Of a DNA stretch of 64,000 bases, positions 26,101-38,100 are shown in pieces. Origin of the DNA: Lanius collurio (Eukaryota > Chordata > Aves > Passeriformes > Laniidae); contig JACBWW010000017.1 of the NCBI GenBank assembly GCA_020086605.1, positions 12,476,126 to 12,540,125 of the forward strand, given 5' to 3'. The translations under genes and the position numbers were made by a program. Each line of letters begins with the position of its first letter. The first letter of the stretch is position 1. The notes under the pieces were generated by a model, which saw only the letters and a program-made list of their open reading frames with translations, made no database searches and was not told where the DNA came from.

Positions 26101-29100
26101 CCCATCTTTTAACAGTCCCATGAGTAGTTCCTTGCTCCAGATTTTAATTTTAGTTTAATTTTATCATCAGAATATAAAAAAAAATATTATAAAATACATA
26201 ATTTAACTGACTGAAATCACAGAGTGAATAATGTGCTACCTATGGATGAATACAGAATTGAATGCCAACCAAAGTAAATTTTATATTTGCTTGAATTTAT
26301 TGTGGTAGGAAGCTTTATTACTGCATCCTGCTAATAATATTATAATACATTTTGAGAAGAAAATTGGATACAAAAACTATATACAAAAGCAGATCATAAT
26401 ATTGTTTAGCATAATGTCATCAAAGCTAAAATTTTCAAGATTACAGGTCTATTTTCCTCTTTCTTTCTTTGTTTATTTGTAAAGAAAACAATGTGTATTT
26501 TTGTGAGATTTAAAAAGGAATTTTTACATAGGAAGGACATTAATGTCAAAGCCCTTTTATAGAGGAAACATTGTTCAGGACCATTTATTTTAGTGTTCCC
26601 TTTGCTGTTAAGACAAATACACTCATTCAGCACCCATTTTCTTCATCTGCTGGATTGTGCAGCGAAACCATAAGGAGATTAAAAAATCTAACTCTTCAGC
26701 AGTGCTTCCTAGATTGGCAAATGTTTATTCTCAGCAAGATGAAAATAACAAGGGTTGTGCTCACATGGTGATTACACAATAATAATTCTTCCAGAATGAG
26801 AATTTAAGAGCATCATTCCTATATGTGGAGTTGTTTTTATTTTTGTTAATCTGGTGTAACTGCAAGTAATCAGTGATGAACAATGTAATTTGGAGATTTT
26901 ATTGTTTTGTCTCTACTGTTTCCTACTTTAAAATTATGCATGTTGAATGGTCAGAGAACTATACTTTCAGGTATTCTGAGCTGGATTCTCTTATCTAAGA
27001 CAATTGGTCTTTCTAGTCTTTAAGCGAAAGGCAAAACACTTCTTCAGAAAAATAACGATAGAGTGAGTCTATTTTGCCTTGAAACAGTGAAGGAAGACAA
27101 GAAAACAGAAAAGAAAATGAAAGTAAACCTTCAATTGAAAAGGAGGATAAAAAAAATAGAAAGGAAAGATTAATCAGCCTAGAGGGGTTTTTTTAAGTGT
27201 GGTGGAAAAATCTGTGCTTGGTATTTGGCTTCTATCTCTTGATTTTTATATACTTGTTGGAGCTGGGTCATTTATATTTAGTCCCTCTTGGGAGGAAGTA
27301 CCTCGTGTTGGTAAATGATCAGTAGTCTGCTTGACTAGGGGAAAGATTTATGAGTTCTTTTTTAATTAATTCCAATATAGGAAAAAATTCTCTGTACTTT
27401 CTGAAATGACAGGAGAATAATGTTAAAATTGCTTAAAAGTGTTTGGGGGGACTTAAAAGTTGGTTTTGAAGCTTTTACTTAAGTCATCCTTACTATGTGA
27501 ATGTATATGTGTAATTGTGTAGTTTGTGCTCATGTTGTATTTTGTTGTGTTAAGACTTCTGAATTTGTCCTTTGAATGATGATTTTCTTGCAGTTGATTT
27601 GGAGCTGTGTATAAAATAAGCTATACTGAAACTGACAGATCTTAAAAAACTTAGGGGTTTTAGTTTAACTATAGCTTTGTTTAAAAAGTATTATTTTGAA
27701 AATCATAGTTGTTTAACCAGTTTGCATAAAAATGTTATGAATAACATTTGCTTATTTTAGACAGACTTCATGTCCTTATTTTTTTTTTCTGCTTCAAATG
27801 ATGATAGAATTACATACAAAGTTCATTTTATAGTTAGTTTGAAAATTTCCTGGCAAAGCATAAATAGTGAAAGCAAATGAGATGCTTTATCTGCTCTTTT
27901 TAAGCCCTCTTAAAAATGTGTTTTGAATTCTCTTGCATTTACAGTTAATGATACAAACACATTGTATGCAACTGAATTTTTTACTTTTGAGGTTAGACAA
28001 TGAAGGTGTACTTGCTTTTCTTCAGCTCATCTGCTTTGAGTTTAACAGTTTTTTGAAAGAAGGCATGTTAGTAAAGTCTATTAAATTTTGTTTGAACTTC
28101 CTTTCCATTTAGGGTGTTCACTGGAACCTAATGTGAAGTTATGATCCCCAACCCTAAATGATATGTAAATATAACACAGATGGTGTAGAGATGATTCTGA
28201 CGATAATTCATTTCTCAGCTAGTCATGAAGATACTTTGATTACAGTATGTTTAAGTAGCTATAACATAGTGCTCAGTGTTGGTCTTGTTAGTAAGGAACA
28301 TATGGGAAACAAGTTGCACGTTATTTGTACCCAACAAAGGATGCTCTGTGGTGTGACCATTTTAATTTATAATGCTTGATTAGAAACATAGTATTTTAAA
28401 ATATGTCATAGAGCAAGGTAAATACATTAAGCATAGACTGCATAAAAGTTAAGTACATAGTTTGGGCCATAAATATTTGTTTTGGAGAGTATTTGTTTTT
28501 ATATAAAAGAAGCCAGTATACCCAAATTCAGATTTCACTTTGCATACAGATCGTTAAAAAGTCACATGCTTGTTTTCACATTTATGAGTTCTGGTTATAA
28601 TGTAGTTTACTTTATCTTCTATAAGAACTCTGAATGACAGTGCTGGAAAAAAATAAACAACATTAATGAGATTTAGTTAGAAAACATTCTGTCTTTACAT
28701 CATTTGTTCACACCCATCTGTTACAGTGGGCACTGTTTACTGAGTGTGTTGATGGTGATTAGCTGACAATAAAACACAAGCACTTGCATAAAGCAAAACA
28801 GTGTGTCAAAATCATTACAGTGTTTTTTAGAGCAGTGTTCCAAACAAACTGATATAATTTGAGATTCAAACGTATACTACATAATTAATTTTCCTTTTTG
28901 GTCTGTTTTTGCAATAGGATAATCGACAGTCTAGATGGAGTTCGCTTGCTATGGTCATTGTTGAAAAATCCTAACCCAGATGTTCAAGCAAGTGCAGCTT
29001 GGGCTCTTTGTCCTTGCATTGAAAATGCTAAGGTGAGAAAGTATTTAAAGTAACAGTTTTGTTATATCTATACTCACGTATAATTTTTGTATTTGGATAA

Positions 29101-32100
29101 TTTCCAGCAATACTTTGCTGTTTGCTCCTTACACTCTTTTTATTCTGTTAACTGCCTAAAGACATATGTATTTACTTTTCAAAAGTGAATAGTCCTCCAT
29201 CTAGCACCCATTATATAATCTGTTTTGCCTTTACAGTGTTTTCTGGACTGGCAGATATATTTTAATAACTTACCAGGACCTAAGCTTACTGTTGCCAAAT
29301 AAAGCATGATGAAAATCTGAGAATGCTGAAAACAGAAAGCTTCTACTCACAGGCTATGAATAGCCTGGGTAGTTCTAGTTGTTCTCCACTGTGAGGAACT
29401 TCAGCTGTGTTCTCAAGAGACCATCATTTGGTTTCAGAGCGTATTTTAGACTTGGTGCCAATGTAATCTTCAGGTTTTCTGCACAGACTGCCAACAAAAA
29501 GTGCCAGTTGTGAATAGTGGTAGTTGTGCAGGTCACTTGTGCACAGAAGACTGAGCTATTAATTTATTTCATGTCAGTTTCCAAACAGAGATAAAATAGT
29601 GAGGATAAGCTGCACGTCATCTTCTCTGAATTCTTAGCACTGGCATGTGGTAAAATAAATGGGCAAGGTTTCGTTTCCCATTAGTAGTTTGCTAGAGCAC
29701 TAACTTCATTCCTCAATCCTTGTACAGTACTAGATTCCACTTCTGATTTACCTCTGTATTTAATGCAACATTTGCATCTTTTCTCTACTATACTAAAAAT
29801 ATATATCCTTCTACACAAAATTGGAGATCCTGACTATGTAAAGAATAGTAATTCCTTCAGAGTGCTAGGTATCTGTAGCATCCTTTGCAGGTAGATTCCT
29901 GTTTGGAGCTGAGCATAGCTGCTATTAATTTATGTAGATGATTTGGAATAGTTAGAGATATATGGATATAGAGATATATGGATATATTGTGAGAATATTT
30001 GGTCTTGATTTTTATAACTTAATAATTTTATATTTTTTCACAATGATTTGTACAATGCCAGCTTGCTTGTCATTTTTTTACACATGCTAGTTATTCTGAA
30101 TTATCTTTTCATCCTTTTATCTAAATATACACTCTAGTGCAGTAAAGGTTTTTGGTACCTAATGGTACAGTCTGAACATGTCTCCTCTGTCAAGATCCAA
30201 ATATACCTGCCTCTCTCTTGAACAATATTGCTATAACTGAATGTTAAAATACTACTTGATCTCAGTACTGAGGTAATACTTCCTATGTGTAAGACTCTGT
30301 GACTTGAAGTGCCAGAGTAGAACTGCACATTGCTAGAACTTCCACTAAAAGTGCTTTTTTAGAAACTAAGGGAATTGAGGACAACTACTGAAATTATGCA
30401 TTACATGGATTTTTTCTTCTTTTTTTTTTTTCCTGGGGCATTTGATGAGTGCAAGCTATGTACACCCTTAGTGTAGCTATCCTCCTTTCATCTCTCTTGG
30501 CTGCCTGCTCTAATGCTAATCTGTGATCCCACAAAGAGTTCTTTGTGTGAAACTGAGACCAAGTAGCTCACTGAAACAAACCTGCCAATAATACCCTTTC
30601 CGCTGACACTGAATAGAAAGAAATATGTATAAAGCAGCAGCGACAGCCACATTGACGAAGTGCAGCAACCATTTCTATCTAAAGAGAATTTGGGGGTTTT
30701 TTTGTTCAAAGTTAATATTATTCAACAAATTACATGATCTTCCACGAAGCAGTTTGGTTTATGCAGTGCTTGATTCAAAAGCAGTAATGAGGACATGAGT
30801 TTAAAGGGTTATGTGTGTTCTGGCCTTTCTAAGCCTGTACTTGGGACCACAAACTGTGTTTCCAATAGCTGTGAGAATGGAGTCTGTTTTCTTTTTGTGT
30901 TCTTTTTTACACTTCAAGCTGTAGTGGTTCTCTTCTGTGTTGTGGAGGTTCACAGATAAAATGGAACTTGTTAGTAGTATCATAAACAAATTTTTATAAC
31001 AACGTAATGCAGCATCCATTTTTCTGCACATACATTTTCATTTTACAACCAAATTAAAGGTTATTTTCTGTGTTTATAAAATCTTAGAAGCTAATCAATC
31101 ATTCTGATCGGATGGTTATTGTCATAGTATGTGATTACATGTTTCTCTTTCATGCTTACTCTCACCATAATCTTCTTAAGAGTACTTCCCTTAGAATAGA
31201 ATTTTATCAGTGTGATGTAGCTAATTGATATTGTTTATTACAGAAATATGATAAAGGTCAGTGATATTTGGTCCATAACAGATCTATGACTTTTTAAATC
31301 GAGCATATAAATTGTACACTCTGGTACATAGACTGTTAGAGCTCTGACAACCACAATATTAGTTTGATGTCAATCATCACCTCATATGCCAGCATTAATT
31401 CTAAATATTTTTAGCTTGATGAATTTCTTATAGAGTGAAGATCTTTCTGTCAGTGATATAATTTGTGTAGTAAAACTCTCCTGAGAAAATTTGCACAGTA
31501 CCTGAAAGTGCTGCTTGGGAGTTTTAGACAACTATCTCATGATTTTGGATAAATTAGTTTATACCTTTCTTTAAAATACAAGATATAAAGAGTCACAAAT
31601 GTCATTTATTCAAAGGAATTATCTTAATAGAAGCAGATTCTTATTAATTAGTTCCTTACTTCCAAAAGTAAAAGTTGCTACTGCAGGCAAAGTGTAAGGG
31701 CACTGTCCAAGAAAAACAAATGATTATGAAAAATGAATAAGAGAAGTCTATTCAACTGTTGATGTTGGAACAGCAATATTGGTTATGATGCTTCTTTGAA
31801 AAACAGTATTTTTAATGTTCTCCCAACATACATCAGCCCAAACATAAACATTTGGAGAAATTCTACAAAGATATAATTTGGGCTATTATAAAAATGTCCC
31901 AAATGTACTGCACCAGTGAGAGGAACACTGCCAGCTTGAGTCTGTATCAAAATTCTTATTTCCTCAGAGAGGAACTTTCTACTAGAATCTTTAAATAAAT
32001 TAAAATAAAAAAGAGAAAAGGGAAAAAAAATCTAGAGGTTATTTTCTGTCCTCATATTTAGTAGAGTTTTGGGTGCAAACATTAGAATGTCAATGGTAAT

Positions 32101-35100
32101 GTCAGGCATCGTGTTTTTCTGTCCCATGTGCCTGCATATCAGCTTTCAACTTTCAGTTTTAGCCTTTTTATAGCTACAACTGAGAGACTTTCTTAAAGAA
32201 CTTCATTAAGCTATCTGTGTATAGAGTTGTCCTCATTTCAGCCGGGGTAAAGTTAATTATTTTTCAGTAGCTGTTACAGTGCTGTGTTTTGTCTGTCAAA
32301 GACAATTTAAGTAAAGAGTCAAAAACTGGAGGTTTGAAAGACAAGAGAGAGAAAGTTATTCTGTTTTAAAATATTCTTGTAGAATGACATCTCACTCTTT
32401 TCTGATAAACTGTGGTTTCAGTTCTACAGGGGAGTATCATGGGTGTGATGAAAGATCATGAGACATCTGAAGTTGTCTGTGTATTTCTTTCATAAGGGGA
32501 AAGAGAATGCCTATGCTGACACAAAAAGACCCCAAACCAAATCAAAACGAAACCCAGGTTTAAGAGGGAAGGGGCACAAAATGGGTTCACGTGAAGGTCA
32601 ATTAGTCTTCATTATATACTGCAACAGTATCATATAATGAGGAAGTGAGTTTTGCAGTCACCAGGCTGGAGTTAACCTATGGGTAGAAAATACGCTGCTG
32701 CTTACCTATTCTTACATGGATTTTGCTTTTATGGAACGTTTAACATAGCCATACATGTAAAACCACAGAGAGCATTTCTTTTCTAAGAATAACAAAGAAA
32801 TGTAGTTGAAGTTGGAAATTCTTCTAGTATTTAAAAATTAGTAAAACTATTTGCTGTTTTAAATACATTAAGATGTTTTGATTGCACATTTTACTAATTT
32901 AAAACTACAGTTTATAATCATGCTTCATACTGCACACCGTTGTTCTTTTGTTTTAAATTTTAAAAATTTTAGTTAAATACTACCAACGCATTTTTGTTTA
33001 TGTACCATTCTTGGATTAAGCCTAAAATGTCAAAATTATCTTCTTGCACATGTACAGCATTTTCCAGGTCTTTTTGTTTGCTTTGCTGTGCTTCTTGCAA
33101 TTTTACACAGAAACCTTGGTGGTTCAAACTTAGTGCTCTTACTGCTCTCTTTACATTTTTCTATTTGTTTTCTCTAGACATTATGATTTTTTACATCTTT
33201 CATACTACTTCTCTATATTTGCTCTCATTTTATGCAGTTTTTAATCCCTGATATCTGAATTTAGATCTTCCAAATTTTTAAGCATTTTTTATTAACAAAG
33301 CATTAAAAGCATACCATAGAGAGACAAAAAGGAAGTTCTGGCTTCAGAGATTTAGGAAGCCAGGACTGCAGACCTGCCTAGGTGAGTCCATAAGTGACTG
33401 CTGTGATTGCAGTGTGCATACAGAACCAGCTCATCCGATGACCCTGGACACAGGCTGCCTAGTTTAGTGAACCAACTCTCAGGAGTTATTTGGGCCTCCT
33501 GCAGACATGTTTGAGATCCTGAATGGACTGACATAAATTACCCTGAGGTCTTTAATGTCTACAAATATAGGAGTCCAGTTTCTGTAAAACACATTACATG
33601 GAAGCCAGGAAGCCAAGGGTGTAGCCTGTTATCTGCCCCACACAGGAGCCTTGGGCCCTAAGTTCCATGCAAAGCAGCTGCCTGAGAGCTTGGAGACCAG
33701 GAGATGCCAAAAAGCTTAGGAGCTCCTGGAGACCTGGATTTCCAGCTGTTTGGCAGCCCATCAGGCAAGAAGTCAGAGATTCTATGAAAACTAGAAGCCA
33801 AGCAGCCTGGCAGGCTACTCACCAGCCATCTGGCTGACAAGAGAAAAGATGAAGAAACACACTGGTTATTTAGCCTGCCTTTCTGCCTGGTTTCTGTCAA
33901 AATTTTTCAAGAAGTCGTTGTGTTCTTATAGAAGGTTTTGGTTCCATTCCATTAGCATTTTCTGATGGAATACTGTTCCACTGGAAAATATTTGACCAGC
34001 TTTTCTCGTAGCTTGGTTTATTAACAGCTACACATGCTAGTCAACAGCATGTTGCATAGTTTCTTTACTTTTAAGTGTGACTCACTAATTCAATTTTAAA
34101 AATCTAGAGGAGGTTTAAGCCCCATCTCCTCTGATTTTTTCCTTCTTTGTTTTTCCCTTTTGTCACTCTTTTCATGTCTTTACCCTCTCACTTGCCACGT
34201 GAGACTTCCATTGGTCTTAAAGCAAGAAAAGACCATGGAGATTATTGTGTTTCATTTGGTACATAATATAAACCAGAAGATTTCAAGCAATCACTTTATC
34301 TAGTGATGAAACTTTTAATTAAACTAAAACATTTTTTATACTTCATGCTGCTTGTTCAAATTCTCAGTGGTCTGTAATGGTGAGTGGTACAGTATGATGT
34401 AGGGGTTGACAAGCCCCTGTCTTGGCAGGAAGGCCTTGTTTAGATAAGTTTAGCTGCAACATCTCCAAATGACGGGGTCTGACACTCCCTGCCCTGACAG
34501 GGAGGCCTGGAGATAAGGAGGTAGCACTATCTCCCTCCAGGCCCCTCTTGGGGAAACAAAGAGCCTTTTTAGTTAGAAAAGATAGATCTAAGATCCTCTA
34601 GGAAACTGTATGTAAAATACCCTAGTACCCATTGGTTTCTTACCCTTGTACGCCCACCTCTGTACCCCTATAAAAGAGACCCCTCTGCCCCGAGTCGGGG
34701 AGGATTTTCGTCTCTGGTCACCCCTTCGTGGAAGATGCTGAAATAAAGCTGCTTCTGCGGAACCACCAGAGAGTTTCCTCCTCTCTCTCTATCCGGGCCT
34801 GGCCAGGGGGGTTTGCCTCGCAGAGCAGAGCTGAAATCACTGCACTAAGAGCTGACAGCCTGCTGAGCCAGGCATCCTCTGCAGGCAACCCCGGCCGAAG
34901 GCTGAGAGAAGCCACGACCCCCTGGGAGACAGTTCCTCACGGGATCACCTCTCTGGGTCCGCTACGGCTTCTTGGGTCGGAGCCTCTGACCCCGACCAGC
35001 ACGGGCCGGGAGAAACCCCCCGACCAAAATAACAACTTTAGTATGATATGATTGCCTTCTTATATCCCACTTGATTTCTGGAAGCATGTCAGATGTGCAC

Positions 35101-38100
35101 AGACAAACAATAACCATTTTAACAACTTCTCCATTTGTGTTGTCACTGCACTGATAGTTTAGCTAGACTGTCCTCAGAACATTCTAATATTGCTGTCTTG
35201 CATCTCTACAATATTAAATTACATATTAGTGAGGTCTATCTCATAAATGTATTAATGATTATAAGAAGTTTGCTTAGACTTATGTTTGAATTCAATTCAA
35301 CACAAAAGCAATCTAAATGATGTTTTCCCAGTTTTTCAGTTATTCAATGTTATTTGTTTCTCATACTTCCATTACTTAAATGCTCCTCAAAATAATCTAA
35401 AATAATTGAAACAACTGTAGCCTCAGAGGACTTTGCTATTCATTGTTTCACTGCTTCTGTGAAAAAAAAAATAGGATTTTGGCAATTACCCAGGACTGAA
35501 CTTCAGGTATAGTCTGCCAGACTGAAAAGTAAGGAAAACAGTAGACAAAAGGACTACTAAAAGTTGCATTAGTGACTAGGTACTTTTTTGCCCCTGCCAT
35601 TTTTTAGAGAACATGCGTTGCATGCCATCTTGGGCTGTTTGCTGGGATAATTGACTTCACTTTGGTTTCCTGAAACTGTCAATAGCAATACATTGCCAAG
35701 TGTGCAGTGATCAAATCCCTGAAGAGAGGGGAAATTCTGAAGAGGAATTCTGCTCATATAGGCTATAGAGTAGCATTGGAACTATATTAAAGCAACTCTG
35801 CTTTGTTGCTTTGGCTTTAGCTGGTTCTGTGAAGTAAAGAGGACAGGAAAATCCATGTTCATTGTCTGTTCTTGTTTTCCCAACACATTACATTTTCCAA
35901 TACATTGTATTTTCACACAGAAGAAAAGTTGTGAGATGTAGGGAAGTAGTTTCATCTTACAAATGTTTTTTCATCTGTTCTACTACAGTGGAAGCCTCCA
36001 TATCTGTATAGGCAGAAATAAAATTAGCCTTAAAATAGAAAGTAATTTGGTCAATATTACCACTGAGTTATTTAATAAGAACAATGAAACTTCCATGTAC
36101 AAATTGTATTTCCCATTTTCACTAAGCAGCTATGATATAGAAACTTCTTTGCATTTCTTTATTTTGGACTTTAAATTGGCTTGTGCACTAGAAGGAGAAG
36201 TTATTCAGTTAGAAATAGCAAATGGAAAGGAAAAGCTTCCTTCATTAAAGTAAAGGCAGTTTAAAGATGACTCTTGATAACTAAAGTTTGTTTGCATAGC
36301 CATACCATCACTTTTGTGGGCAAAAGTAATTAAATCTGACAAATTAGCTTTGACACCTTAAGCTTTTTAAGATGTCCTCAGAGTGAAATATTACTTCTCT
36401 TTAATGGAGAGACTTTTATCTTTCAAGTGAAGTATATTTTAAAGATAAACACAGTGTGTTTTTGTAATAAGGTGTTTAGCTTTAAATCTTTCAAATAAAG
36501 AAAACACTTTTCACTTTGGAAGAAATAAGAAAGGAATTATGTTACAAAAGAATCCTGTAGTTCCTCTATGAAACCTTTATGTCTCAACCCTGATGAACTT
36601 TATTTACTTAATGAAAATAAACAAAAAAACATAGAATATGATGATGAGAAAACTCAAAAATTGCAAATGTTCTCCTTGTATAAATACTACAAAGATCACG
36701 TCTTGCAAATACCATAATAGTTTCCGCTCTTATTTAAAAAAAATAAGCTGGTCTGTCTCACAGTATTTTTGTTCTTGGCTCTAGCTAATATAGAAATAAG
36801 TGAAAAGGGAAACTTAACTGAATCTTGTTAATAGTCATGCAGGCCAGCAAGATGCAAGTATGTAATAAGAGTAGTGGGATGAGGCTTTTATTAATATAGC
36901 AGGTAACTTCTCTGGCCTCAGCTTCCATGCCAGATAGGTGATTTTTTTGCTTGAGATTGCAAACTCTTCCCATTGAATCCAATTTTAAAACAGTATTTTT
37001 CATACTTTCTGAGGACAAAACCTTTGCTCTCCACTACTTAGAAGATGTGGTCACATGAAGTCATGAAAGATTCTGTTATCTCTTTTTTTTAGCCACTTAA
37101 AATGTAATTTAACAATCCATGTTTTTTCATATGTCACCTCAGGTTAAATTAAAAACTATAATAAAGATGAAGATACAAAATGAAGTTTTCTCCTGTTAAT
37201 ATAATAAAGCCCTCTTCTCCCTTTCAGTTTTTGGGGTTTTTTTTTACATTTTTATTACTTCTTTAGCTGTCTTTGGATTTGGCCTCTTACTTTGTTCAGC
37301 TCAGGAAATATTATTGTTAAAACAGATACATTCAGCCTATCGTTAACACAGGCACTCAGATATACAATAAAATTAATCTTTTTTATTGCTTTTCAGTGAT
37401 TTTATCAATGTTTTTCTTTTTAATGGCAGTATCTTAAGCTTTATTCTAGAATTTTTTCCCTGCCTAATTCTACCTGAATAACTTTGTTGGGATGAACAAG
37501 AAATAAGATTTTGTCACCAGAGGTAAGGGAGTGGGACACATGGATAAAATATAATACAGATAAATATGAAAGCTTAACACACACCAATAACAGGAAATTA
37601 CAAAACCTTTAGGTTGTTGGACAAAGTAAATTGTTTGTCAATTAATTTAGAAGGTGGAATTTAAAGATAGCAATTTTTCTAATTGAAATAAAAGGTAAAG
37701 GAGTATTTCTAAAGACATGTTATATGTTCTTTTTTCTCTTATGTTAATAAAAAAGTATAAATGAAAATGCCTGAGAGCATTTGAAGACTGAAATCACAGA
37801 AGTTACTTTAGACTTTACACTAGGAGCAGTATCTGATCATTAATACAAGTATACTCAAAGAACTTAGATTCAAAAGAATTAAGTCTAGGCCTCTGCGATC
37901 ACAGGCACAACTTCATATAAATTCTTTTTAAGTATTGAGATATGGCAATTAAATATAATACATACACATACTTCAGTTTAAAAAAGAAATCTAGAAATCT
38001 ATTGTACAAAGCAAGTGTAGTTTTGCTTAAATGATACAAAAAAGATTGCATTTGTTGTTTAAATTTCCCTGAAAAAATAAAGCTTGTACATAACAATGGA

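Larger units (their letters stand above)
21453..28917 (+). other. 7.5 kb intron between local exons 8 and 9
   Basis: A long AT-rich intron. Recognisable items are a CT run followed by a long A run and purine-rich tail (23126-23210) and an A/T-rich simple tract (24441-24471). No CR1 or LTR was recognised and no coding sequence is expected, since the peptide is collinear across it. Confidence 0.75.
34398..35040 (+). mobile_element. Solo LTR of an endogenous retrovirus, sense to the gene
   Basis: A 643-bp GC-rich block begins TGTAGGGGTT and ends AACAACTTTA, giving imperfect inverted ends. It is flanked by the 6-bp direct repeat GTATGA at 34392-34397 and 35041-35046. A TATAAAA box lies at 34669-34675 with a CATTGG (inverted CCAAT) at 34630-34635, and an AATAAA signal at 34742-34747, so a U3-R-U5 order can be read with a short R. 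No gag, pol or env sequence lies next to it, so it is a solo LTR left by recombination. A 6-bp duplication fits class II (beta/alpha-like) elements, which is inference. The clean ends suggest a fairly young insertion. Confidence 0.85.

Noticed and set aside
34728..35051. 107-codon open frame on the plus strand
   Set aside because: It lies inside the R-U5 part of the solo LTR, where GC-rich sequence makes long open frames likely. It does not resemble a retroviral protein.
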